Below are positions 37,843 to 47,070 of a stretch of 64,000 nt of DNA, piece after piece. The position numbers and the translations under genes were made by a program. Each line of letters opens with the position of its first letter. The first letter of the stretch is position 1. Under the pieces are notes generated by a model. The model ran no database searches. It was not told where the DNA came from and saw nothing but the letters and a program-made list of their open reading frames with translations. The stretch lies in contig JADGCJ010000008.1 of NCBI GenBank assembly GCA_015229045.1, positions 3,752-67,751 on the forward strand, written 5' to 3'. Origin of the DNA: Magnetococcales bacterium. GTDB taxonomy: Bacteria; Pseudomonadota; Magnetococcia; Magnetococcales; DC0425bin3.

Positions 37843-38055
37843 TCATCCCGGGGGAGGGGCACTCTCTTTTGGGGAGGGTGGCGAGGGGTGATTTTGTTCA
37901 ATATCCTCATCGTCGCGCAAAATTTTAAGGGCCGCTTCATCGAAACGTTTTTTATGGGCGGGCCAGTAGGCCCAAAGAACGACACCGACGAAAGCCAGGA
38001 AAAACCACAGCAAGGCAAAGATTTTTGAATAGGCGAACAGGTCGGCAAAGTTCAT
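37843..38055 (-). CDS. ccoQ: CcoQ/FixQ-like small cbb3 oxidase subunit
   Basis: 70 residues: one N-terminal membrane helix (SKIFALLWFFLAFVGVVLWAYWP), a basic turn HKKRFDEAALKILRDDED and a Pro-rich tail, the usual layout of CcoQ. It overlaps ccoH by four bases on the minus strand, whereas in most cbb3 operons ccoQ lies between ccoO and ccoP, where it is missing here. Confidence 0.75.
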   Translation of the reverse strand: MNFADLFAYSKIFALLWFFLAFVGVVLWAYWPAHKKRFDEAALKILRDDEDIEQNHPSPPSPKESAPPPG

Positions 38056-38576
38056 GGGGCACCTATGGTGAGACGTTGGGCGTAGCGGAATGTGGCCTGA
38101 TCAACCACAGCGCGGATCTTGACCTCCCAAACCCCAGGCAGGCTGAACGACACCGAGGTTTTGTATTGGCCGGGAGAGGTTTCGAGCATGTCAAGGTTCT
38201 GGTCATGCCCGGCGGCCACGGGACGAAACAGCTCCAAAGTGACCCGGGCACCACGCAGAGGGGTTCCGTCGTCCCGGACCAGGGTAAAGAGCATCGGTCC
38301 GGGAACTCCGGCCCTGAGTGTGTCGGATTGCAATGTGCCGCGCCAGCCCAATTTGTCCTGGGTGTGCTGATCTGTCAGCACCTGATTGAAGGCCAGGCCT
38401 TTTTCGTAGGAGTTTTGGGTCACCAGTCCGGTCCAGGAGCTGGTGGCAAAATAGACCAGGGCGATATTGGCGACAATCACAACGCATGCAAACAAAACAA
38501 GCGACAGAGACCAACCCTCCCAGCGGCGCAACAAAGGTTTGGTGGCAGGCAGGGCTTGTTCGGGCATGGGAGTCAC
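38052..38576 (-). CDS. ccoH: cbb3 oxidase assembly protein CcoH/FixH
   Basis: 174 residues, one N-terminal membrane helix (LSLVLFACVVIVANIALVYFATSSW) and a periplasmic beta domain (FTLVRDDGTPLRGARVTLELFRP), as in FixH. FixH is needed for cbb3 assembly and cooperates with the copper pump CcoI. Overlaps ccoG by four bases. Confidence 0.85.
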   Translation of the reverse strand: MTPMPEQALPATKPLLRRWEGWSLSLVLFACVVIVANIALVYFATSSWTGLVTQNSYEKGLAFNQVLTDQHTQDKLGWRGTLQSDTLRAGVPGPMLFTLVRDDGTPLRGARVTLELFRPVAAGHDQNLDMLETSPGQYKTSVSFSLPGVWEVKIRAVVDQATFRYAQRLTIGAP

Positions 38577-40030
38577 TCCGGACGCATGAAAAGAGTCGAG
38601 TGGCGATCGCTGTCACCACTCCCGTCTGTGGCGGTCAGGGAAAATTCGACCTGGATGCGACCAGGTTGCAACTGACCACGCGGTTGAACAAGATAAACCA
38701 AAAACGGCTCCGCTGCACCAGCCGGTACGACCAAAAGGGGATCCCCGTGGGCATTGCGCGCAGAACTGGTGGCGACAGACAGGTGTGCTCCAGGCAGACC
38801 CGTCACAGCGAGGGCATACTGACGTTGCCGGTTGGTGATGTTGAGGACGCGAATGGTGAAGTTGTTCTGGATGCTGCCATCGGACAGGGTGATGAACACG
38901 GGGGAACGTTGACGAATGATGGTGATCTGAGAAGGATTGCGATGAGTCAAGTGCCAGCCGATGCCAAACACCATGGCCAACAACAGGGTGCCATAGACGA
39001 AGATGCGGAAGCGCAGAACGCGGCTTCTCAGGCCTTGCAGAGATTTCAAGGAGGTGTAACGAATCAGCCCATGAGGCTTGTGCAGGCGGTCCATCACCTC
39101 GTCACAGGCATCGATGCAGGCGGCGCAGGTGATGCACTGGTACTGTTGTCCGGCACGAATGTCAATCCCGGTTGGACAGACCCGCACACAGGCACGACAA
39201 TCGATGCAATCCCCCGGATGGGTCTGTTGGCGTCGTTGCCGACGATTGGCCATGCGTGGTTCGCCGCGATTGTCGTCATAGGCGACGATCAAGGTCTCCT
39301 GGTCAAACATCACTCCCTGGAAGCGGGCATAAGGACACATGTAGATGCAGACCTGTTCCCGGGCGAAGCCGGCAAACAGGTAGGTTGTGCCAGTCAGCAG
39401 GGCCAGGACATACCAGGCTGGTGTGGGAGCGGTACCCGATATGAACTGCCCCAACAGGGTGGGCGCATCGGCAAAATAGAAGACAAAAGCGCCGCCCGTA
39501 CTCAGACTGATGAGCAGCCACAGGGTGTGCTTGGTCAACTTCAGAGCGACCTTGGTCATGCCCCAGGGGGCCAGATCAAGGCGCCGTCGCCGGGCCGGTG
39601 GGCCCTCGATCCATTTCTCAACGTAAAGAAACAGGTCGGTCCAGACGGTCTGAAAGCACATGTATCCACAAAAAACCCGACCGGCCATGGCTGTCATGAA
39701 AAACAGACCCATGGCCATCATGATCAATAAAAAAGCCAATACAAAGATGTCCTGGGGCCAGATGACCAGGTCAAAGATGTAAAATTTGCGATTGGGCAGA
39801 TCGAAAAGGACCGCCTGGTTGGGCAGAGAATCACCCCGATCCCAGCGCAGGCCAGGCACGGCGTAGTAGACCCCCAGCAGAATCCACAGGACGCTCCACT
39901 TCAGACTGCGGAAAAAACCCTTTTGATACGCGGGGTAGATCTTTTTCCAATTGGCGTAGAGTTCTGTGGATTCGGCGGGCACATCCTGCGATTTTTCCCC
40001 GGTATTGGACTTCATGGATTCAGCGAGCAT
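38573..40030 (-). CDS. ccoG: Cytochrome oxidase accessory protein CcoG/FixG
   Basis: 485-residue membrane ferredoxin. Five or so membrane helices in the first half, a CGYMCFQTVWTDLF motif, and two 4Fe-4S motifs CIDCRACVRVCPTG and CITCAACIDACDEVM (about 270-305), then a periplasmic immunoglobulin-like domain. Family members reduce Cu(II) for cbb3 assembly. Divergent from ccoN. Confidence 0.94.
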   Translation of the reverse strand: MLAESMKSNTGEKSQDVPAESTELYANWKKIYPAYQKGFFRSLKWSVLWILLGVYYAVPGLRWDRGDSLPNQAVLFDLPNRKFYIFDLVIWPQDIFVLAFLLIMMAMGLFFMTAMAGRVFCGYMCFQTVWTDLFLYVEKWIEGPPARRRRLDLAPWGMTKVALKLTKHTLWLLISLSTGGAFVFYFADAPTLLGQFISGTAPTPAWYVLALLTGTTYLFAGFAREQVCIYMCPYARFQGVMFDQETLIVAYDDNRGEPRMANRRQRRQQTHPGDCIDCRACVRVCPTGIDIRAGQQYQCITCAACIDACDEVMDRLHKPHGLIRYTSLKSLQGLRSRVLRFRIFVYGTLLLAMVFGIGWHLTHRNPSQITIIRQRSPVFITLSDGSIQNNFTIRVLNITNRQRQYALAVTGLPGAHLSVATSSARNAHGDPLLVVPAGAAEPFLVYLVQPRGQLQPGRIQVEFSLTATDGSGDSDRHSTLFMRPE

Positions 40031-40357
40031 ACCTTGCAGTCTCTCCCTCGTTGTTGGATCATTCGATGCGCCGCGCGGTCTGGTTCCCGTGGCAGGACCG
40101 GAGAATTGTTCCCTCTGTGGAGCGCAAGGGCCACGAAAAAAAATTGTAGTGAAGGATTTTAAAAAATGATATACGAAAATATAAATTGGTGCCGGGTGGT
40201 GTCTTTTTTTATGAAAAAATGAGAGAGTGGGCGTTTGGCAAAAATGGTCGCGGGGTTTGGCTTGACTGGGGTGGAGACAGGAGGAACGTGAATCGTTTGC
40301 AGTGGTGAAAAAGTCGGGGGAGGGTGGAACATGAGGTAACCAACAAAGGAGGGCGAC
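40031..40357. promoter_or_regulatory. Divergent ccoG / ccoN promoter region
   Basis: 327 bases between the divergent cbb3 units, AT-rich around 40145-40230. TTGACT at 40262-40267 could be a -35 box for ccoN; I see no clear -10. I looked for an FNR/FixK palindrome (TTGAT-N4-ATCAA) and found none. The ccoN start is GTG 40358 with AAGGAGG in front. Confidence 0.4.
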
Positions 40358-41770
40358 GTGTCACAAACGACGAATCCAGCGGCGCGGTACGACTACCAGG
40401 TTGTGCAGTGGTTCGCGGTGGCTGCGGTCATCTATGGAATTGTAGGATTTTTGGTAGGGGATCTTCTGGCTTGGCAGTTGGCCTTCCCCGAGTTGAATTT
40501 CGGGATACCTTATCTCTCTTTTGGGCGGCTGCGCCCTTTGCACACGTCGGCCGTGATTTTTGCATTCGGCGGATCGGTCATGTTCGCCACCAGTTACTAT
40601 GTTGTGCAACGTACCTGTCGGGTACGGCTTTTTTCCAATTTTCTCTCCTGGTTCACCTTCTGGGGGTGGAACGCCGTGGTGGTGGGTGCCGTGGTGACCT
40701 ATCCTCTGGGTATAACGCAGGCCAAGGAGTACGCCGAACCGATCTGGCCCATCGATTTGTTGATCACTGTGGTATGGGTTGCCTACCTGATCAATTTTGT
40801 CGGCACCCTGGCACGACGCAAGGAGTCGCACATTTATGTGGCCAACTGGTTCTATCTCTCCTTCATCCTGACCGTGGCTGTTCTGCACATCACCAACAAC
40901 CTTGAGGTGCCGGTCAACCTGACCGATTCCTACCCGGTATGGGCCGGGGTGCAGGGGGCTTTGATCCAGTGGTGGTATGGGCACAATGCGGTGGGATTTT
41001 TTCTTACGGCCGGCTTTCTCGGGCTGATGTATTACTTCGTTCCCAAACAGGTGGAGAGGCCGGTCTACTCTTACCGTCTGTCCATCGTCCATTTCTGGGC
41101 GCTGTCATTTTTGTACATCTGGGCCGGGCCGCATCATTTGCACTATACGGCTCTGCCGGACTGGGCCTCGACGCTGGGGGCGACTTTTTCCATCATGCTG
41201 ATTCTTCCCTCCTGGGGCGGCATGATCAATGGCATCATGACCATGTCCGGGGCGTGGGGCAAGCTGCGCACCGATCCTATCCTGCGTTTCATGCTGATCT
41301 CTCTCTCCTTTTACGGCATGTCCACCTTCGAGGGGCCGATGATGTCCATCAAGGATGTCAATGCTCTCTCCCACTATACCGATTGGGGCATAGGACATGT
41401 CCATTCGGGTGCCCTGGGTTGGGTGGCCATGATCTCTTTTGCGGCACTCTACCACATGGTGCCACGCCTGGCAGGCACGACCATCCACTCGGTCAGGTTG
41501 ATCAATTTCCATTTTTGGCTCTCCACGATTGGCGTGGTGTTTTACATCATCTCGATGTGGATATCCGGCATCATGCAGGGACTCATGTGGCGGGCCTATG
41601 ACTCCTATGGAAATCTGACCTACTCCTTTGTCGAATCGGTCGCCGCGATGCATCCCTACTACATCATGCGCGCTGTTGGCGGAGCGATCTTTCTGTTGGG
41701 AGGATTGGTCATGGCCTACAACCTGTTCATGACCCTGCGTCAGCCGAGCCACTCTGCTCAGGCAGCATGA
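40358..41770 (+). CDS. ccoN: cbb3-type cytochrome c oxidase subunit I
   Basis: 470 residues, twelve membrane helices, catalytic subunit reducing oxygen at low tension. Heme/copper ligand helices are visible: [14 protein letters not shown] (low-spin haem), [26 protein letters not shown] (CuB His and the cross-linked Tyr region) and [44 protein letters not shown] start with AAGGAGG. Operon ccoN-ccoO-ccoP. Confidence 0.97.
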   Translation: MSQTTNPAARYDYQVVQWFAVAAVIYGIVGFLVGDLLAWQLAFPELNFGIPYLSFGRLRPLHTSAVIFAFGGSVMFATSYYVVQRTCRVRLFSNFLSWFTFWGWNAVVVGAVVTYPLGITQAKEYAEPIWPIDLLITVVWVAYLINFVGTLARRKESHIYVANWFYLSFILTVAVLHITNNLEVPVNLTDSYPVWAGVQGALIQWWYGHNAVGFFLTAGFLGLMYYFVPKQVERPVYSYRLSIVHFWALSFLYIWAGPHHLHYTALPDWASTLGATFSIMLILPSWGGMINGIMTMSGAWGKLRTDPILRFMLISLSFYGMSTFEGPMMSIKDVNALSHYTDWGIGHVHSGALGWVAMISFAALYHMVPRLAGTTIHSVRLINFHFWLSTIGVVFYIISMWISGIMQGLMWRAYDSYGNLTYSFVESVAAMHPYYIMRAVGGAIFLLGGLVMAYNLFMTLRQPSHSAQAA

Positions 41771-41809
41771 TCAAGACCCCTGTCGGATATGCCATGCGGG
41801 AGAGATTAC

Positions 41810-42544
41810 GTGAAACACGACATCATTGAAAAAAACATCCCCCTGATGGGGATATTGATTCTGTTGGTGATATCGATTGGTGGCCTGGTGGAGATCGTTC
41901 CTTTGTTCTTCATCGACAGCACCATCGAGACCGTACAGGGCATGCGGCCCTATACCCCGTTGGAGCTGAAGGGACGGGACATTTACATGCGGGAACAGTG
42001 CTACAACTGCCACTCGCAAATGATTCGTCCCTTCCGGGATGAGGTCGAGCGTTATGGCCACTACAGCCTGGCGGCAGAGAGCCAGTATGACCACCCCTTC
42101 CAGTGGGGATCCAAACGTACCGGACCGGACCTGGCCCGTGTCGGGGGTCGATACTCCAGATTGTGGCACCAGGAACACATGCGGAAACCGCAGAACCTGG
42201 TACCGGAATCGGTGATGCCGCCCTATCCATGGCTGGAGCGCGACAAACTCAACTATCAAGATATCCGTGATCGTATGAAGGTCATGCGCAAGGTGGGGGT
42301 TCCCTACACCGATGCCATGATCGAGCATGCCGTGGCGGACCTGGAGAGTCAGGCTTTTGGGCAGACGTCGGATGTGTCGGGTCTGCAGTCGCGCTATGGC
42401 AAGAAAATGTCCCTGGACAACTTCAATGGCAGTGTCAAGGAGGGCCAGAGCAAGACCATCACCGAGCTGGACGCCCTGGTGGCCTATCTGCAAATGCTGG
42501 GAACACTGGTGGATTTTTCCTCCTACCAGTCGCGTGCGCGCTGA
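41810..42544 (+). CDS. ccoO: cbb3-type cytochrome c oxidase subunit II
   Basis: 244 residues, one membrane anchor ([25 protein letters not shown]) and a monohaem c domain with [12 protein letters not shown] (CxxCH, about 62). GTG 41810 after GGGAGAG is preferred to ATG 41789, which would add seven residues before the typical KHDIIEKN start. Confidence 0.95.
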   Translation: MKHDIIEKNIPLMGILILLVISIGGLVEIVPLFFIDSTIETVQGMRPYTPLELKGRDIYMREQCYNCHSQMIRPFRDEVERYGHYSLAAESQYDHPFQWGSKRTGPDLARVGGRYSRLWHQEHMRKPQNLVPESVMPPYPWLERDKLNYQDIRDRMKVMRKVGVPYTDAMIEHAVADLESQAFGQTSDVSGLQSRYGKKMSLDNFNGSVKEGQSKTITELDALVAYLQMLGTLVDFSSYQSRAR

Positions 42545-42589
42545 AGCTCAGTGACTCTGTCTGCTCATACCAAATGGAGGAGATCATCC

Positions 42590-43504
42590 ATGGCCGATGA
42601 CAAGAAAGTTGAAACCACAGGACACCAGTGGGATGACGAAGAGGGCTATCCCCTGCAAGAGTACAACAATCCCCTTCCCAGATGGTGGTTGTACACTTTT
42701 TATGCAACCATCGTGTATGCCATTGTCTATTGGGTGCTGTTTCCGGCGTGGCCCACCATGGGGAAAGAGGGGTTTACCCATGGGGTTTTGGGGTGGTCCA
42801 CGGTCAAACAGCTTGACGCGGAAATGAACCAGGCCAAAGAGGCCAGAAAGCCCTTTGATGCCCGATTGGCGGCCCTTCCCCTGGAAGAGATTGCCAGGAA
42901 CAACGACCTGTTGCAGTACGCCCTGTCGGGTGGCAAGGCGGTTTTCGCCAGCAACTGTGTGCCCTGTCACGGCAGCGGTGGCATAGGAACCAAAGGCTTT
43001 CCGAGCCTGGTGGATGACGACTGGCTTTTTGGTGGCACCCTGGCCGACATTCATGAGTCGGTCAATCGCGGTCGTTCCGGCGTGATGCCGGCCCATCTGA
43101 GCGCTGCGGGCGGTGTTCTCAACGAGGAACAGGTCAACGCCCTGGCAGAGTATGTTCTCAAAATATCCAATCAGACCCACGATGCTGACCTGGCCAGGAA
43201 GGGGGATGTCCTGTTCCATGGGGATGCCGCCTGTTTCTCCTGCCATGGCGACAACGGCAAGGGGTCGCTCCTGGATACGGTTGCCGGACAAAAACTGGAC
43301 AAATCCGTTGGCGCACCGAACCTGGCCGATGCCATCTGGATTTTTGGTGGCGACCGGCAAACCCTGCGCACCTCGATCGGTGCCGGCAGAAATGGACAAA
43401 TGCCTGCCTGGGGAGAAGGCTACACCGGATTGGGCAGAAAGCTCGACCCGCTGGATGTGAAAAAGGTCACGCTGTTTGTCCACAGTCTGGGGGGTGGGCG
43501 CTGA
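42590..43504 (+). CDS. ccoP: cbb3-type cytochrome c oxidase subunit III (dihaem)
   Basis: 304 residues: membrane helix WWLYTFYATIVYAIVYWVLFPAW preceded by the typical EYNNPLPRW, then two c-type haem domains with CVPCHGSG (about 123) and CFSCHGDN (about 215). ATG 42590 follows GGAGGAG. Directly follows ccoO with no ccoQ between them. Confidence 0.96.
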   Translation: MADDKKVETTGHQWDDEEGYPLQEYNNPLPRWWLYTFYATIVYAIVYWVLFPAWPTMGKEGFTHGVLGWSTVKQLDAEMNQAKEARKPFDARLAALPLEEIARNNDLLQYALSGGKAVFASNCVPCHGSGGIGTKGFPSLVDDDWLFGGTLADIHESVNRGRSGVMPAHLSAAGGVLNEEQVNALAEYVLKISNQTHDADLARKGDVLFHGDAACFSCHGDNGKGSLLDTVAGQKLDKSVGAPNLADAIWIFGGDRQTLRTSIGAGRNGQMPAWGEGYTGLGRKLDPLDVKKVTLFVHSLGGGR

Positions 43505-43544
43505 GCCTGGGTTGATCACCTGTCGGGTTGGACCACGTTCATCC

Positions 43545-43573
43545 AAGCCGCCCCTCGGGGCGGTTTGTTTTTT
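43545..43573 (+). terminator. Terminator of ccoNOP
   Basis: CCGCCCC (43548-43554) pairs with GGGGCGG (43557-43563), followed by TTTGTTTTTT; 41 bases after the ccoP stop. Confidence 0.9.
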
Positions 43574-43587
43574 GGGTTTTGCGGCAG

Positions 43588-43797
43588 TCACCGGGGTGTG
43601 TCGGCGGGGTCGTTGGACGTTGCCTCGTTGCGGGGTGGTGGGGTGGGCACCATCTCCTGATCGTCGTCGTAGAGGATACGCCGCGAGGCCCCCTCCATGT
43701 CGTCAAACTGGTCATTCCTCAAGGCCCAGATCATCATGATCAGGCCAACCACGCCCAACAGCAGGGCCAGGGGCAAGAGCAAAAACAGGATGTCCAT
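43588..43797 (-). CDS. ccoS: cbb3 oxidase maturation protein CcoS
   Basis: 69 residues: one membrane helix (MDILFLLLPLALLLGVVGLIMMIWALRN) followed by NDQFDDMEGASRRILYDDD, the CcoS signature. ATG 43797 is the typical start; a start seven codons earlier is possible. Follows ccoI directly. Confidence 0.9.
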   Translation of the reverse strand: MDILFLLLPLALLLGVVGLIMMIWALRNDQFDDMEGASRRILYDDDQEMVPTPPPRNEATSNDPADTPR

Positions 43798-43818
43798 GGT
43801 CGGAAAGATCCATCTCAT

Positions 43819-46254
43819 TCAGGGGGTAATGCGTCGCAGGCGCAGGGCATTGATCACCACCGCCAGACTGGAGAGGGGCATGGCGATCGCCGCCACCACC
43901 GGCACCACATGGCCGGTCACAGCCAACGGGATGGCCAAGGCGTTGTAGAGAATCGACAGCGCAAAGTTTTGCCGAATGATGCGAAAGGTGCGTCGTGCCA
44001 GTTGGATCAACACGGTCAACGAAGAGAGACGCGGGTTGAGAAGGACCACACCAGAGGCCGACACCGACAAATCTGCCGCCTGCTCGACCGTGATGCCCAC
44101 GCTGGCTCGCGCCATGGCCGGGGCATCGTTGAGGCCGTCTCCCACCATGACGACGCACTGCCCGGCAGCGATCTGCTGTTGGACGACGCGCTCTTTATCC
44201 TCCGGGAGCCTGTTGCCCATGGCCCGGTCGACGCCGACCTCCTCACCGACCCTCTGCACCACTGGATCCCGATCACCCGACAACAACCACACCGTCAGAC
44301 CCATGTGGCGCAACTGTTCGACTGTTGCCCGGGCGTCGGGTTTCAGGGTATCGGTCAGGGCGATCCATCCCAGCATCTCTTGATCGAGAGAGCACCCGGC
44401 CCAGGTGATATGGGAGTCCTGATTGGGTTCGGGCTGTTCCTTTCCCAGTGCCCGGCTCAAAAAAGCGCGACTGCCTGTACGCAGCACCCCTTCCCGACAG
44501 GTCACTTCGACTCCCAGACCGGGATGATTGCGCAGGGTGACAGGACTCTCTTGCGACAAGGAGATGTTCTCGGCGTGTGCCCGGTTGACGATGGCGCGGG
44601 CAATGGGGTGTTCGGAGCCTTGTTCGGCCAGGGCAGCCAGGGTCAAAAGCCGCTCGGCGGAGACGCCAGGCTGCGGGTGAAGGGCCGTAACCTGGGGCTG
44701 CCCCAGAGTCAGAGTGCCCGTTTTGTCCAGGATGACCAGATCCGCCTTGGCCAGCAGCTCCAGGGCACCGCCCTGTTTGATCAGGATGCCCAGTTGGGCT
44801 GCCGCGCCGGACGCCACGGCAAAGGCGACGGGCGTTGCCAGACCCAGGGCGCAGGGACAGGTGATGATGAGCAGGGCGACGACATATTGCCACGCCTGTT
44901 CGGCATCCCGGGGCCACCAGTAGAGCAGGGTGGCTGCGGCCAGCACCAGGATGCCTGCGACAAAACGTCGTGCCACCTGATCGGCCAGGGTTTGCAGGGG
45001 CGGGCGCTCATTCTGGGCGGCTTCGACCAGTCGGGCCATGCGGGCCAGGGTGGTGTTGCCACCGACCCCGGTGGCACGTATCGTGACGGTGCCGTCAATG
45101 TTGGTGGCACCGGCCAGCACCGGATCGTCGGGACCACGGCTGATGGGCAGGCTCTCGCCGGTCAGCGGGGAGTCATCGGTCGCGGTGGTTCCGGTCAGGA
45201 TGATGCCATCGACCGGAAAACGTTCTCCCGGACGTATCAAAAGCTGGTCACCGGCCACAACGGAGGTCACCGGCACAACAACCGGGCCCTCTTCCCCCAG
45301 GAGGGTGGTCTGGACAGGTTCGAGTTGCAGGAGTCTTTCCGTGACCTGGCTGCTTTTTCGCCGGGCGGAAAACTCCAGATAGCGACCGATCAATAAAAAA
45401 AACAGGAATGTGCATACCGAGTCAAAGTAGATCTCTCCCCGTCCGAGCAGAAGAACCGAGACACTGTAGCCATAGGTGATCAGGCACCCCAGCGTGATGG
45501 GCAGATCCATCGTCAGATGGCCCAGCCGCAGGCCACTCCAGGCGCCACGAAAAAAGGGCCAACCGCTGTAGAGCATGACCGGCGTCGCCACCAGCCAGGA
45601 GACAAGGTGCAAAAACTGTTTGTGTTGGCTGGCCATGCCCTGGAAATAGCCGGCATACAGGGCCACGGCCATGATCATGATGTTGCCGGCACCAAAACCG
45701 GCCACCCCAAGCCTCAATAATATGTCCCGACTCTGCTGCCGAAAACGGGAAGGCAGACGGGTGGAGTCAAAAGGATCAGCCCGGTAACCGATACGCCGGA
45801 TGGCGACGATGATGTCGGCCATGCTGGTCTCTTCCGGCCGCCAGCGCACCAGGGCGCGATGGGTCGAAAAATTGACCCGGGCGTAGACGACGCCCGGCAG
45901 ACGCTGCAACACCTGTTCGTTCAGCCAGACACAGGCAGCGCAGTGAATGCCCCCGAGGAGAAGATCGGTTTCGGCCAGACCATCCGGCGTGGGACGCACA
46001 TGATGTGCCTGGAACACCGTGCTGCTCAGAAGGTTCCATTCCCGGCTGGTCAACTCTTCGGGACGTCCGGCGTTCATGGTGTCGCGCTGACGATAAAAAG
46101 CCGCCAGGCCAGCCGCATGGATCAACTCGAACGCAGCGCGACATCCCATGCAGCAAAAAGAGCGGTCTTTTCCTTCCCACTGTATTTGAATCGGGTTTTC
46201 AGCATTATTGAGCAAGCCACAGTGATAACAGTGACCCGGATGAACAGAATCCAT
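43819..46254 (-). CDS. ccoI: Copper-translocating P-type ATPase CcoI
   Basis: 811 residues. Order: N-terminal cysteine pair CYHCGLLNN and CCMGC, HMA domain with GGIHCAACVW (about 105), eight membrane helices with the ion motif CPC (ITCPCALGLATP), DKTGTLTLGQ phosphorylation site and GDGLNDAPAMARA hinge. The N-terminal zinc-finger-like addition and the neighbour ccoS identify the CcoI/FixI branch, which loads copper into cbb3 oxidase. Confidence 0.95.
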   Translation of the reverse strand: MDSVHPGHCYHCGLLNNAENPIQIQWEGKDRSFCCMGCRAAFELIHAAGLAAFYRQRDTMNAGRPEELTSREWNLLSSTVFQAHHVRPTPDGLAETDLLLGGIHCAACVWLNEQVLQRLPGVVYARVNFSTHRALVRWRPEETSMADIIVAIRRIGYRADPFDSTRLPSRFRQQSRDILLRLGVAGFGAGNIMIMAVALYAGYFQGMASQHKQFLHLVSWLVATPVMLYSGWPFFRGAWSGLRLGHLTMDLPITLGCLITYGYSVSVLLLGRGEIYFDSVCTFLFFLLIGRYLEFSARRKSSQVTERLLQLEPVQTTLLGEEGPVVVPVTSVVAGDQLLIRPGERFPVDGIILTGTTATDDSPLTGESLPISRGPDDPVLAGATNIDGTVTIRATGVGGNTTLARMARLVEAAQNERPPLQTLADQVARRFVAGILVLAAATLLYWWPRDAEQAWQYVVALLIITCPCALGLATPVAFAVASGAAAQLGILIKQGGALELLAKADLVILDKTGTLTLGQPQVTALHPQPGVSAERLLTLAALAEQGSEHPIARAIVNRAHAENISLSQESPVTLRNHPGLGVEVTCREGVLRTGSRAFLSRALGKEQPEPNQDSHITWAGCSLDQEMLGWIALTDTLKPDARATVEQLRHMGLTVWLLSGDRDPVVQRVGEEVGVDRAMGNRLPEDKERVVQQQIAAGQCVVMVGDGLNDAPAMARASVGITVEQAADLSVSASGVVLLNPRLSSLTVLIQLARRTFRIIRQNFALSILYNALAIPLAVTGHVVPVVAAIAMPLSSLAVVINALRLRRITP

Positions 46255-46461
46255 GCTGCGGGGTTCTCCGTCATGTTCGGTCGTGTACCAATTTTGCTTT
46301 CCTTGTCATTTCCTCTTGACTACACTGAGAGTTAGCGGAAATGTGCGTGGAGGGCAAGTCTCCGCATGACCGGCCTGCCTTCGTGCACATGGAATCGGGA
46401 AAGCCGTGTGAGGATCGCCTGATAAAATTTTCTGATCGGACTGAAAGACAGGAGTGGGGAG

Positions 46462-46926
46462 ATGAAAACTTTCGAGGAGATCATCCAGTTTGCCATTGCG
46501 CACGAAGAGGAAGAGGTCACCTTCTACCAGGATCTGGCGGCCCGTGCCCCCAACGAAGACCAAAAGAGTGCCCTGTTGGCCCATGTGGAAGAAGAGGCCG
46601 AACACAGGAAAATGTTAAAACAGATGCTCACCAGTCAAAGCCTGCCCCGGGGTGAGTCCCGGCATTATCATGCGCCCAAGGAGATGCACCTGGAACAGCT
46701 GTACCAACCCAAGAACGAAGTCGGCAAGCCGCTCACCTACGAAGACTCTCTGCTGCTTGCGGTCAAAATGGAACAGCAGTCGGAGCATTTGTATCGAGAG
46801 ATGGCCGAGCATATGGGGTCGTTCAACAAGGGTCTGGCCCAGACGCTGCTTTTCCTGGCCGAACAGCAGGGAAAACATCGCAGCCGCATGGAGGCCCTCT
46901 TCGATGCGACCATAAAGGAGAATTGA
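46462..46926 (+). CDS. Ferritin-like / rubrerythrin-type di-iron protein
   Basis: 154 residues, four-helix bundle. Iron-ligand-type motifs EEEEVTFYQDLA, EEEAEHRKML, KMEQQSEHLYREM and EQQGKHRSRM occur in the expected order (helices 1-4). No C-terminal rubredoxin domain. Likely peroxide or iron handling. GTGGGGAG precedes the ATG. Stands alone between the cbb3 cluster and the VWA lipoprotein gene. Confidence 0.8.
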   Translation: MKTFEEIIQFAIAHEEEEVTFYQDLAARAPNEDQKSALLAHVEEEAEHRKMLKQMLTSQSLPRGESRHYHAPKEMHLEQLYQPKNEVGKPLTYEDSLLLAVKMEQQSEHLYREMAEHMGSFNKGLAQTLLFLAEQQGKHRSRMEALFDATIKEN

Positions 46927-46939
46927 CCTTACGCTCCAA

Positions 46940-47007
46940 TCTCTCCGGGCTGGTGTCATGCGGCGAGTTGTCTTCTCTCCGGGCTGGTGTCATGCGGCGA
47001 GTTGTCT
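46940..47007 (+). repeat. 34-bp perfect tandem duplication
   Basis: Two identical 34-bp units starting TCTCTCCGGGCTGGTGTCAT at 46940-46973 and 46974-47007, between the ferritin-like gene and the lipoprotein gene. Non-coding by the start chosen for the latter. Confidence 0.9.
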
Positions 47008-47070
47008 TGGAGCGAACGTGTTTGCCACGCCCCCCCGGCATGGGGGGTGTCTCTTGCCATCGAGGCGACC

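Noticed and set aside
40031..40357. FNR/FixK box before the cbb3 operon
   Set aside because: No TTGAT-N4-ATCAA or near match was found.
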